Under the pieces are notes generated by a model. That model saw nothing but the letters and a program-made list of their open reading frames with translations, did no database searches and had not been told where the DNA came from. A stretch of DNA of 64,000 nucleotides from positions 2,356,001 to 2,420,000 of the forward strand of contig JAMPIQ010000002.1 in the NCBI GenBank assembly GCA_024699855.1, read 5' to 3'. This document shows positions 33,890-44,881 of this stretch, piece by piece. Numbering within the stretch: position 1 is the first letter of the stretch; each line of letters begins with the position of its first letter. Both the position numbers and the translations under genes were made by a program. Source of the stretch: Aphelenchoides besseyi (lineage: Eukaryota; Nematoda; Chromadorea; Rhabditida; Aphelenchoididae).

Positions 33890-34614
33890 TTAAGTTGGTG
33901 AATACGTTGGAGAGTTTCCGTAATAAGAATCAGGTGGCCCATAACGGCTATTTCTGTTAACTAGTTGTGACTGTCGTTTACGGTGAACATGAGCTAGTGC
34001 GAGGAATAATTTAAGCGCAATCTCTGGAAGCGTGAGGAACAGGACCTGTAGATCACTATTTTCTGATATGAATTCGATGTTTTTCACGGCTTGATCAACC
34101 AATGTCTTCATCAAAGTGTCATCCTTGTACTTCTCTGCCCACATCAAACGCTCTATGACCGTCGAAGCTTTCATAAGTTCGCCCAGTTTCTTGGAGCAAA
34201 TCAACTGAAAATGGAAACTAAATACGAGATCATTCATTGGAAACTGACTTTCAATTGATGTATTTGGTACTTATCTGCAGCCTCGTAGACCTTAACTAAC
34301 AGCTCTTCGTCCTTCACTTCCAACTTCCCGCAATAGCAAAAACGAAGCAGATGCTTGATCGGTTCTGCACTGAAGTCCTTGATTTCAACTGCACTTTCCT
34401 TTGACTCCGAGAAATTGCCTTCGATCATCCGCTTGAAGACTTCGGAGTTTAACGTCAAAAAGTACTTGAACACCTAGAAACCATCAATATAGTGGATAGA
34501 AAAGACAAAACTTACTTTAAACTCGGTGTTCTCAACTTTCACTATGAAGTCGAACTGATGTTCATCGTTAAACGATTGCTCCAGCAATCGCATAAGCTCA
34601 AGTTGCGCCTCCAT
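33890..34614 (-). CDS. BTB/POZ domain protein
   Basis: Three exons on the minus strand (34614 to about 34517, about 34473-34247, and about 34205-33890) give roughly 210 residues. After a short N terminus the BTB core reads FDFIVKVENTEFKVFKYFLT, SEVFKRMIEGNFSES, VEIKDFSAEPIKHLLRFCYC and LLVKVYEAADKYQIHQLK. A helical tail follows (SKKLGELMKASTVIERL) with a Tyr/Pro-rich end. BTB domains of this sort often serve as substrate adaptors of cullin-3 ligases. No MATH or Kelch domain is present, so the substrate-binding part is unknown. Confidence 0.85.
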
Positions 34615-36867
34615 TTGCAATTTCAGAAGCCACAAAAGTCCAAAGAGTGGACTAGGAAAACTGACAAAAGATCCTCAGACTTGACCACCCGATCTGTTGG
34701 ACGCGCGTTTACAGCGCCACTTGGAAGTCTTGACACACACGAGCTCCTTGTGTACTTTGAGACGACAACTACCGGCTTCAAGCATTAATTGAACGATCGA
34801 GTTTATGGTTCTTCAATTGACTGTTAGTTTTGTCAAATCTCCATGATGATCTTCGTCAAAACGTTGTATCAAATGTCTGAGTATTAGACGAGAAAGCAAG
34901 AGCCAATTTCTTGAATTTGATGTCCAATCCTAAAACCCGCGGCAACTACCAGATATACAAAACAAAAATGAATTGTGACCGGAACTTTAAATTCAACAAT
35001 TTCGTGTTGCTTGTTAAAACTTATGGATTTGTAGAAATTATTGTCAAGTTCAATACGAAATACAAAAATGTGAATACTTGAGATCATCAAAACAAACAGA
35101 ATAACGACTATGATTAAGCTTATCACATTTGTTGTTTGTTACGTGATTAGATTGCTAGAATTTGTTTTTAACATGAAATGAATTAAAAATTTGATATTAT
35201 TGTCTCATTGCAATCAATTCGATATGCTTATCCTCGATATTTGAATAAAAAATTGAATAGAATTCTCTCGAAACGTCTTTCGAATTTACCGCACCTGCTA
35301 GCCGTTTTTCGATCATTGAAACGCGCGAGTGTCCTTTTGATTTCGCGGTCGTCTTCTCCGAATTCGATCGTTAGATAACACATGCCGACTTTTCGAATTC
35401 ACATATTCGCGCGTTTCATCTAAAAACTTTTGTCTTTCAGTTTGGTATCGTTTGAGTAATTGGTTTTTGTTTCTGATTTATAAGTTGCTCTGTGTTTGCA
35501 ATTGAGTTTGTGTCATGACCATTGGTATAAAGTCCCTTCGTCACGTCAAGACTGGTCATGATGAAGAGGATTTTTGGACACGCCGAAGCATGACCAGGGG
35601 ATTTCAACCCTTTCAGAAGATGTTCGTTCCACAGGAACGGTTGGGATCATAGACAGAAAGTACGGGTTATTCACCCAATCACTTTTTGTACTTGGAAATT
35701 AGCACCAATAATTCGTAGGCAAACTCGAACTTTTCCAAACTCATTCTTTCCAAGAACTTATAACGTTTCTGTAATCAGATATCGTTGGGTGATCCGTTTC
35801 AAGCGCTCGAACGTTCTCAAACACGAACTCCAAGAAGTCGCGTTGTTCATTTCTATGAAATGAGGTGAATTATGATTATTGGGAATTTCTATTTATAGTT
35901 CCTCCTGGTGATGAATTTCAACAAAATTGACACGCCTCTTGTTCTTTTGCAAATTCAGCCAATGATCAAGTTGGTATCAGATTGGATCGTGCTCTCGTTG
36001 CCAAACATGTTTGACATTTTCTCGCGAAAATTTTGAGCGCCGCGTTCATTTTTTGCTGCTCATTGAAAGTTTCGGACACACTCTGTTGTCCATCGATCAG
36101 TTTTTTCTATTGTTCTCGATTTTGTCGATCTCGCGCAGTTTCGCCGTCTTCCTCTGCTCCCGTGCGATGGCATTTGAGCTCAAACGAACGCAACGAAAGT
36201 TTCTCTTGGGAAAATCGTTGGACCACCATGTTTTTTCTAATGTTCAGCGGGTTTCGTTATTGAAAAGGTCATTTCGATGGCAGCGCGCATCAATTTTGCA
36301 AAACTGAAAACGAACCTCGATTGGCGATCTTTAAACACGACTCGGTTTACACGAATTCTATTTTTCTCATCGCTCAACTACTTTTTCCTCAATGGAGGAA
36401 CTGCGCGAGTATCCCACGTCATGCATTAGTGAACAAGAGAAAATCAACGTCATCAATTCATATTTTATCTTGAAGACGATTCCGAGCGAACAACAACCGA
36501 CCGAAAAAACTCGAATTTGGCGACTTCAATTGGACAGAACGGCGTCTGTCGCGTTTCGTCTTCAATTTGCCATCAATGTGTTTTCAATTTGGATCATTAG
36601 ATTAAACACTTAACCATTTGTTATGCTATTATTACTAGTTCTACTACCTACGTCATTTGATAAAGAAAAATGCAAAAAACTTTTAGTTCTTTGATTTTTC
36701 ATTTGCCTGATCATTAAAGCTGCAAGTGAAATTTCTAAGGACAAAAGGTTTGCCAAACAAACTACATTTTCTAGTTCCAATATTCATATTCGTCTATGGC
36801 ACAGAAAGTCAAAATGCAAAACGGAGCAAAACGTTGAAAATCACTGTAAACACAACAAACCCCAAAC
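34615..36867. other. 2.2-kb region without a supportable gene
   Basis: A hydrophobic minus-strand frame at 34884-35126 has two possible membrane segments and may be a chemoreceptor fragment, but it has no splice partners. Frames at 36011-36307 show no family. No other structure was seen. Confidence 0.35.
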
Positions 36868-37269
36868 TTGAAATCAGAAACATCGATCATTCACGAATTT
36901 CGTATTGCTAAGATACGGTTGCTTATGTCCAGAAAAGTTAGCGAACTTGTTTTAAATAATCGTTCATTTCTTAAACTAATTGCTAAAACAACATCGTCGA
37001 AGAAACGCCTACAGTTGATACGTGAAGCGAACTCCGAGCAGTTGCTTTGTATTGTTGAGTGTGCTTTAAACGTTTTGCGTGGCCATTTCAAGTTACGACC
37101 CGCTCAATTGAAAAAACGGACTCCTCATTCTATTGCCGTTCGACATTTGGCACGTGCGAGAACTCCGAAAACTACTCGTAAGATCGTACAAACAGGAGAA
37201 GGACTTGCAGCTCTAGTGCCTTTGTTGATTCCAATAATAACTGAACTAATCAAACTGAGTCAAAACTAA
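36868..37269 (+). CDS. Virus-like small basic protein with C-terminal hydrophobic stretch (pX-like pattern)
   Basis: An intronless frame among genes that almost all have introns. The best start is the ATG near 36925. It begins with a basic helical part (KLIAKTTSSKKRLQLIREAN), then a conserved-looking CALNVLRGHFKLRP segment, a basic HLARARTPKTTRK stretch, and ends with the hydrophobic LAALVPLLIPIITELIKL. This order resembles a small core/minor-capsid-like protein family seen in integrated DNA-virus-like elements of animals. I identify it by pattern only. It stops directly at the start codon of the next frame. Confidence 0.45.
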   Translation: MKSETSIIHEFRIAKIRLLMSRKVSELVLNNRSFLKLIAKTTSSKKRLQLIREANSEQLLCIVECALNVLRGHFKLRPAQLKKRTPHSIAVRHLARARTPKTTRKIVQTGEGLAALVPLLIPIITELIKLSQN

Positions 37270-37551
37270 ATGGCTCGAATGTTCTACGTCGTTCCTAGTG
37301 AGCAGTACAAACATTTGCTTCGCTCAAAAGAAAACGAAATCGGCATTTTCGGAGAAAATCAATTACAACAAACTTTAAACAATCCGAATTTAAACAATAG
37401 TGAAAAGAATTTAATTTATCACCATCTTTTAACTGGATTACTTAAACATCAAAAGAAAGCCCAAGAAGAACCGGTAAAAGTTAGTGTTGTGGCGCCGAGA
37501 ACATTCGATGAGAACACGTTGCCGTTTCAGACTAACAAGTTTTACCATTGA
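37270..37551 (+). CDS. Second virus-like ORF, abutting the first
   Basis: An intronless frame of 93 residues whose ATG follows the TAA of the previous frame with no gap. It starts MARMFYVVPSEQYKHLL and continues with a helical segment containing NSEKNLIYHHLLTGLLKHQ. Proteins beginning with a 'VPxxxY' motif of this kind accompany the pX-like protein in virus-like elements. No capsid, polymerase or integrase was found nearby, so this is a fragment. An acidic reading (YIEMEEIDSS) follows at 37580-37680. Confidence 0.45.
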   Translation: MARMFYVVPSEQYKHLLRSKENEIGIFGENQLQQTLNNPNLNNSEKNLIYHHLLTGLLKHQKKAQEEPVKVSVVAPRTFDENTLPFQTNKFYH

Positions 37552-38461
37552 AATCTATAGTTCACGACTCTTCTGATTCGAGCTGGGATTGCTACATTGA
37601 AATGGAAGAAATCGATTCTAGTCTAAGGAATCAACTCACTGCTTCCACCCCAGCATCCATGTCAGGAATCCCGCCAAATTAAAATGTTCGATTTTCTATG
37701 GACGCTAGTGTTGAGTATTCAAGGACTGCTTTCTGAGAGACGAGCTATTGTTTTGATTCACAGTCCAATGACGATGACTATTCGATTGAATTTGAGGACA
37801 CGTGAATCAAAGGAAACTTGTGATTCTTTTTTGTCAGGAATTCCGAGTTTGAACAGAATGCAGTTATTGAATAAGAGTTCAAAATATTGTCCAAATTATC
37901 AACAAAGACGATAGCTACATTGTGGATCGAATCAAATTGACGTACTCTTAAACGACCGTCAGCAACGAGGTCTTCGATGGAACTCCAAAACAAATGACCA
38001 TACTTATCAAAGTCACCGTGATGTGTTTTAGTGCGGTGAGCAGTTTAATACGCTTGATCTATTATTTAAAGGAGATTATAATTGATTTGAAGGAAATTAT
38101 GATTGATTTGAAATGTTTGGGTTGCTTTTGTTTGACGCACCGTACTTCTGCAGTCTTATCATTGGATGAGACGGTTGTAGAAATCCAGTGGAACAAGCAA
38201 CCCAATTTGCAAGCTGTCAACAAGCTAAAAAGAAGAACTGAACAGTTTCTGATCAAAATGAACTGCTTGAGCCGAATAGCAAAGAAACTAAAGTCCCATG
38301 ACCTTTCGAACTTACTCTTCATGCACGAAAAAGATGGCCCTCACTTTTGCTATTAAACTCCTACATAGTGTTTATTTTCATTTAACAATCACTTTTACAT
38401 CATCGAAGACTGTTCACTGCAGTTACTACAATTGGTGGAACAGATGAAACTGATGGACCAT
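37552..38461. other. Region after the virus-like ORFs
   Basis: Two short acidic readings (near 37560-37680 and 37735-37805) resemble each other and might be a duplicated tail of the virus-like segment. A frame at 37994-38356 has no recognised family. No terminal repeats were found. Confidence 0.3.
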
Positions 38462-39580
38462 TCAACCGTTTAATTTTGGAGTAAATTGCCCGTCGATATG
38501 GCACCTGATATGCATATTAATTTCTGTTATTATTTTGAGACTCACAATGAAAACAAGAGTGTAAACGGAATTGAAGCACGGAATCCAACTTAACAGCATG
38601 GATATGAAATTTTGAGTAATGTCACTAGTAATCCCAACATAAAACAAAATGTTAATAACGAGCATAGGCAGAAATAGACTGAGTATTGGAATTAACATCT
38701 GAAACCACAAGTCAGCTCAATCAGCTATTTTCTCACCTGCGCAAATATCACACGTGTGAATTGGTCCATGGCCTTCGAATAACGACCACTTTCTTGCACT
38801 TGAGTTTTGAGGAATCGATAAGTACGCCAAGCAATTAAAACAGACACAAAGAAACTGCCAAGAATCAGTATATTACAGTAACTCATGTACATAAATGCGA
38901 TGAAATTTCGCTAAACAAGTTATTATAGGGCTTATTGAATAGACAAACCTGCGGATCAATGACAACTATCGGCGGGATGGATGTTTCTTGAAACCACATT
39001 GACGAATAATCTTGTTCACGATCTGTGGTGTATATCAACATTGCATAAAGACATGTATAAACACCTAAAACCATAAAAACAACACAAACTGATCGAAAAA
39101 ATGTCAAGTTAGACGGCGGCCCATAGCGAAGTAAATGATCTCTATACCACAAAGGTAAAGGTAGAATAGCAAACAGCAGCATATATGATGTTGCGGCAAT
39201 AAGGTGGACAATCATTTGAACATCAAATGGCATCCATCTCATTATTCCGAAACTGCTATAAAGACCAATATTGTTGACATAACGAGCACGCTGAAATCTC
39301 TGCTCATGATTAAATATTTTCGACTTACAATTGTTCCTAAAGTAGAGATGATCCAAACCATAAAATCGATTAAGTGTATTACAAGAAGAATCTTTCGAAA
39401 ATGCTGCAATGAAGGTGGACTTTTGAAAAAAATCATGTAGATGACCAATGTAATGAGAATAAAACCAAAAAACAATGAAGCAGCGTAGTTGCCAATGAAT
39501 ACACGACCTAACGTAGTTGACTCAAAGGTTCGGTTTGTGACGTTTGCAAAGAAATAGGGATTGTGGACAAAATATGGCAT
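38462..39580 (-). CDS. Serpentine chemoreceptor (Str/Srh/Sri-like)
   Basis: Four exons on the minus strand join in phase. It opens with an N-glycosylated start (NPYFFANVTNRTFES). Seven hydrophobic segments follow, including FFGFILITLVIYMIF, LLVIHLIDFMVWIISTLG, AATSYMLLFAILPLPLWY and MLIPILSLFLPMLVINILFY, ending SLKIITEINMHIRC near the TGA at 38462. Length and layout fit nematode chemosensory receptors, which are rhodopsin-like and expressed in sensory neurons. The subfamily is not certain. Its N terminus is similar to that of the next gene upstream, so the two are tandem paralogues. Confidence 0.75.
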
Positions 39581-39954
39581 TGCTTGTAATGAGTAATAAA
39601 CAGACTCTTATGTCCTAAAGTTTTTCAATTGAACATAGCCAGTGGACTGAAACGGTTAGACCTTTTTTGTATTTTGAAAGTGTTTAGTGCGTAAGATTCC
39701 TACTAAATGATGACGTTGGTATCAACTTTTTTACGAATAGACTTAAAACTAGATGACAAGATAATTGTATTTTAATCATCTCAGATGTTAGCTGCCTGGA
39801 CTTAATCAATCTTCATCAAGAATTTGTCTTTCTACATCACATTTACAAAGATATTTAACGAGGTTGGAATCGTTGTCTATAGTCTTCAATTCTCACATAA
39901 GTGCATTAGAAGCGGTTCAATTGTAAAGGATTGAACACAATCAGGTGCCGGTTT

Positions 39955-41208
39955 TTAATGAATCCTTGATCTTGAAACAAAGACTCTGGAGCTTGTTAAA
40001 TTCGTTTGTTTTAAAGAACAGGATCCGGGAAGAATACGAATCAACTCTTGCCGATAAGGAGCGATAATGAAAAGGATGAAAATGACGTTTAGGGGCGTCG
40101 CCCAATACATACAAACGATCACCCATTCGCCGGCTTCGAAAGATGTACGAACGAAAGTGAAGATTGTCGTTATAACATTTGGAAGAATCATTGGAATAAA
40201 TGGAATCACCGATTGGAAGATGAGGACTTTTGTGAACGTTTTTTGAGTAGCTTTGGCTTTCTTGTTCAACTTCGGCCATTCACGTCTCAGCAATCGAACA
40301 GATGCAACGGCAATACAAATGGTCAAGAAATAGGGACCGTAAGAGACCAACTTGCGATAAAGAAATCCAATTTTGGCGTACTGATCGGTCTATAAACAAG
40401 TAGAAAACGAGAACCGAACAAGCAAACGTACCTTGAAACCGATTACAATGAAAACTTCTGGTAACGGTGTTTCCACATACCACGAGAGAAGAATATCAGT
40501 AGTTACCTTTTGATTTGTACATTCACTACGACTTGAAGTGATCACACTGGGAACAAGTGGAATTGCGGCAACGAAACAGTAAGTTAAGAGTTGATTGGTA
40601 TTCGGAGCTATTTTGTTACATGAATCCAAGTTATTTAGTTGTGTTTTTGTAAGCGAACTTCTTGATGTGCTTGTGACGATACAGAGCAAAAATCGGCAAT
40701 AATAGCGTTTGAAGTTCAGGTACAAGAGTAGAGATAATTTGTAAATAGCATTGACTGCTTTTGTTTAGTAGAGAGCCGACACCACCAAGAACACTTATAC
40801 TATACGATGGCGTTAGTTTGTAACGCTGAAACCAGATAGTAAAATGTTACTTCTAGGAACATACCACTTGGTTCAAAGCCAATATCGACACCCAATACAA
40901 ATCCACCGCCAAACACAAGTAGAGAAGTTTGCTGTAGGGACGAAAGGAAGGCGGCGTTTTAAACCTTTAAACATCAGGCTTTTATTTAACGGATCTTATT
41001 CAGATGACATCATTTGTTTGTTTTGATGGCAACCTTAAACTTACCTTATCATGTAGAAAAGAAGGCAAATAGCAATCAATCCAAGAGAGGAAGCGAGCAG
41101 GTTATTGGCACGATAAAATATTCCAAATGGAGTTTTATAGAATCTTTTGTTGGTAACGTTCGCGTAGAAATATCGGTCGAATTCAACGGCATCTCCAGTG
41201 GAATTCAT
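39955..41208 (-). CDS. Serpentine chemoreceptor, tandem paralogue
   Basis: About five exons on the minus strand. It starts at 41208 with FDRYFYANVTNKRFYKTPFG, the same opening as the neighbouring receptor. Hydrophobic segments follow (SLGLIAICLLFYMIR; KLLYLCLAVDLYWVSILALN; GPYFLTICIAVASVRLL; VIPFIPMILPNVITTIF), and it ends with FILFIIAPYRQELIRI and SCSLKQTN. PYR after TM7 is frequent in Srh-type receptors. One internal junction (around 40610-40670) is ambiguous; the donor TATC|GTCACA keeps the frame. Ligand unknown. Confidence 0.7.
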
Positions 41209-41752
41209 TGCCTTCAAAAAATGAAATTAAGTAAAGTAATAACAGACTGTCTGAATTTGTACTTGGAGTTTTGATTTGTAATTGGTTGAATTTCGTCTTC
41301 GTTTTAGTTATTGGAGTTGCCCAATAAAAGAAGATTAGGAGTTCCAGTAGACGGTGAACATCGACTACAAACTCCACAAATTCGCTGAATGTGTTTTGGA
41401 TTCACGTTCCCGTTTATTAGCCAAATTGCTTTCCAATGTGAATTTAAAAGCGAGTTTATCGCCGTCTATAACAGTTTTTACCAGTGACTCAAAAAGCAAA
41501 CTCATTTTGATTGTTTCGGCCAACAACCTTGTGGTTTGTGTATTACGAACAGAATTTCCAGTCAACAAATTTTCGTCGTCTACATTCGATGAGCATCGTC
41601 GTCATGTAAAAGCTTACCATCTTTGATGCTCTTTCTTGACCGACTGATGAAATCTCGTAGCCGAACGATTTTCTATCTTCATTTAGTTTACTCATAAGGT
41701 GCAGTCATGATTAACTGCGTCTTTCGTGAAACAAACAATCGACAGGCTTGTG
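41209..41752. other. Intergenic, nothing recognised
   Basis: A 90-residue plus-strand frame (41354-41626) has no family signature or splice partners. Nothing else was seen. Confidence 0.35.
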
Positions 41753-41999
41753 ATGAGGTTTTCGCTTCAATTTGTTTTCTCGCTTTCTAGTGCTTGTGTA
41801 ATTTGGAATCTTACTCGTTGATGCTTGTTCGAGATGACAGCATTCTGAAAGTTTGTCGCTGTGATTTTAGCATTGAGCGTAATAGAATCAACAACCCTTG
41901 CAACAAGACTTGAATGCTATAACTGCGACACAGAGAGCACTAATACCGCGATTTTCAAAGGCTGCCGTCATCCGACGACGACGATTAAGTGTGGGGACA
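41753..41999 (+). pseudogene. Orphan first two exons of a Ly6-like secreted protein
   Basis: Exon 1 (41753-41795) encodes a signal peptide start (MRFSLQFVFSLSSA). Exon 2 (41871-41999) continues in phase to RLECYNCDTESTNTAIFKGC and TIKCGDS, then a good donor. CYNCD followed by spaced cysteines is the opening of the Ly6/three-finger fold. No later exon with the remaining cysteines and anchor was found; instead retrotransposon and MULE debris begins about 300 bp further on. The gene was probably truncated by those insertions. Confidence 0.55.
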
Positions 42000-42314
42000 G
42001 TAAGTGAAATATGAGGTTTATGAGTTAGGCAACCGAGAGATTTTGTGCTAATAAAAAGGTTAAGAACATGTTAGTTTTTAATCCGCAAACAAATAGTGAT
42101 TTAAACGACAGAAAGACGAGTGACCGTTTTAGCTCATTTGCTGAGCTTATGCAATTCCAAAGAGAAAACAGAAGTTCAACGGCAACGCGGGACTTTGTGT
42201 CATTTGCGGTCATCACTACCGGTCACGATCATCGACGACACTAATCGCAAAGGGAAGCTTCTAAGGCTCTATCTGAATATACTGCCTGAACTCCTGGATC
42301 AGCTGGACTCAACA

Positions 42315-43730
42315 ATAAATGGAGAAGTTCAACATTTGCTCACTCAACGTTCACTCTATCAGAACCGATGCATCGCTGGTAGATTTTGAAGAATGCGCCT
42401 CGAAAATCTAATTCGATATGTTTGGATTATCTGAAACTTGAACCGATGGCAATTCAACAACTCTAGGCTCTGGTTTTGTCCTACACGCAAGCGGACCGCC
42501 AAGCAATGGTTGTCGAACGAAAACGGGTGTTGCTTTTAAGGTCTCACAACAAACGGGCAAAAAGATTGACGAAGTACGCTTTATTTCCGATCGAGTTATC
42601 CAAATCACATTGAATATTGGCCACTGCCGAAACATGCGAATCACACAGATCTACGCACCACAGTCTGGACGCGGATTTGTAGAATACGAAAAGTTCATGG
42701 AGAACTGGAAAAATCGCTCAATGGTCGCAAAATGGCTCATGATTTGATTATTGGAGATTGGAATGCCGGAGTTGGACCATCATTGGACAGCGAAACATGC
42801 TGTGAACCATTTTCTTTTGGAAAAAGAAACTTGAATGGCGAGTCGATGGTCAATTTTTGCGAATCAAACGGTCTAACAATTATGAACGGTTCTTTCGCAA
42901 ACGACGAGCACGAAAATGGACGTGCAATCACCAAACAGCCGACTGAAATTCAAACTGGATTACGTGATTGCCCGTTCCAAGCAAACAATCAAAGACGTGA
43001 CTGTTTTGGCCGGAAACAACGCAAAAAGTGATTATCGAACAATTCGCGTGGGGCTCCGATTTCTGACGACTACAAAGTGGCGTAAAGCCCAACCAAAAAA
43101 TTGCCACCAAACTACGATCGAATCACACTCCAAGTGGCAATTCAAACTCAACTAATTGATTTTAGTTCAGCTTGCAACTACAAGGATGTGACCAATGCAA
43201 TGAAAAAAGCAATGGAATTGGCAGAACGAACAACTCAACCGCTACCACGAATTTCGAGCACCACCAAAAAGTTATTGGAAGTGCGAAGCCAACTGAAGCA
43301 TGGCCGTCAACCTGCTGGACCAATTTCACTCAGTTCGATATGCAAAATGGCGAGAAAAGCATTGAAAGATGATCTACGCCAACACAAAATCGACGTTCTG
43401 AATCGAGCAATCAACTGCAACCGACTGAGACGCGGAAGAATGGAATTGGCGTACAAACGACGGCAACTATCACAAGTCAAGAAGTCCGATGGAACATTAA
43501 CTACAACTTTCGGCGAAATAATTCAGCAAGTTGTGCGTTTCTACTCAGAACTCTACTCGTCATCAACCGGCCAATTCAACTTCAATGCAACCGAACAATC
43601 AATTCGCCCAATTACTTCCGAAGAACTCAGAACTGCCTGCGGAAGAATTCGTGGCAACACTGCACCTGGATGCGACGAAATTCCTTCTTACGTGACCAAG
43701 CAATGTGTTCTCCCAATCGCAAACTCTCTT
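42315..43730 (+). mobile_element. Degenerate RTE-type non-LTR retrotransposon fragment
   Basis: The endonuclease part opens with FNICSLNVHSIRT, followed by FDMFGLSET after an in-frame TAA, then RVIQITLNIGHCRNMRITQI and YAPQSGRG, and IIGDWNAGVG in another frame. The start of the reverse transcriptase reads FSELYSSS-like and GRIRGNTAPGCDEIPSY. The copy has several stops and frameshifts and breaks off before the YADD active site at about 43730. It is dead. Confidence 0.8.
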
Positions 43731-44403
43731 GCCTCTTTTCAACCCAATCGCCATTTCAGTTGATTTCGAACTTGGGGTTATCAACGCCTTTCGATCTCAA
43801 TTTCCTAATGCACAGTTTCACGGATATCTTTTTCATTTAACTCGTAATTTAAAAAAAAAGATTTCAGAGTTTGGATTGACGCATCGATATAATTCCGATG
43901 CTAACTTCGCACTGTCAACACGAATTATCGCCATTCTTGCTTTCGCCCCCATCGACGACTTGGACACCGCCCTTCAACAACTTTCAGAACAATTGCCCGA
44001 TGATCTTGTCCCCGTGCTTCAATACTTTGAAACTAACTACTTTGGTACAGTTTACCGAAACCGCCGCCGTCCTCTCTTCAAACCTGAACTTTGGTCTGTT
44101 TACGAACGGACATTAGAGGGGTCTGATCGGACAACAACTACGCTGAAGCAGCACATCGTCTTCTTCAAGCGGAGTTGGGGTTTGAGAAGCTCACTCTATA
44201 GAAGTTCGTGGACAGCTTAAGGAAGGTCCAGATGTCGAGAGATGGTGACTACGAGCGGTTTGTGCGAGGAGACGAGTCTCCGGCCAAACGTTCGAGGTAT
44301 GTGAAGGCCGACGATCGACTACTACGTCTGGGAAGTTTTTACGACCAGAGAACTCCTCTTGAGTTCCTGCATGGAATTGCACAAAACCTCGCACTGAATT
44401 GAG
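43731..44403 (+). mobile_element. MULE transposase fragment
   Basis: Directly after the RTE break, the reading changes to a Mutator-like transposase: NPIAISVDFELGVINAFRSQ, FPNAQFHGYLFHLTRNLKKK, FAPIDDLDTALQ, YFETNYFGTVYR and LWSVYERT. A shift of frame leads to NNYAEAAHRLLQAELGF and KFVDSLRKVQMSRDGDYERF, ending ALN at TGA 44401-44403. Only the C-terminal part of the catalytic domain is present, so it is inactive. Confidence 0.75.
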
Positions 44404-44881
44404 CTCACATTTCTTAATTTGTTTTTTCTTAACAATGTTATCTTTTTTGATATTCGCACATTAACATTTTTCGCACCAACAAATCCTTCTCAAAATGGAA
44501 TACCTTGTCGAGGTGAGAAGGCTTAAAGTTATTCATATGAAGTATCAATAGCAACTAAATTTCCACGAAATTCATAACTAACTTGACGGCAATAACCTTT
44601 GGGTGGCGGCGCCAATGTCACGTGCCGTGTTATTCTGCAGCTGTTCGAGAACCTTTCCGTCGCTCCAGTAACTTCGTAGTCTAGAATTGAAATTTGCATA
44701 TCAACTGGAATTTGTAGTTTGAGGTCAACAGAAATTTGCAAAGGAAAAACCAAATTTGCATATTAAAGTTAACGAAATGGAAAATTTCTTTCTGATCGTC
44801 ACAACCGATTTCAGGATACACCGCAGACGGTGAGTTTTTTCTCTCTCTCCTCTCATCCGTCGATTTGCTTCAGTTCCAGCA
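44404..44881. other. Spacer before the SH2-kinase
   Basis: A minus-strand frame at 44529-44753 (SVDLKLQIPVDMQISILDYE, then RQVSYEFRGNLVA) looks protein-like but has no partner exon; it may be the last exon of a broken gene. A GTGAGT..TTGCTTCAG pair just before 44882 suggests a 5' UTR intron or trans-splice acceptor for the kinase. Confidence 0.35.
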
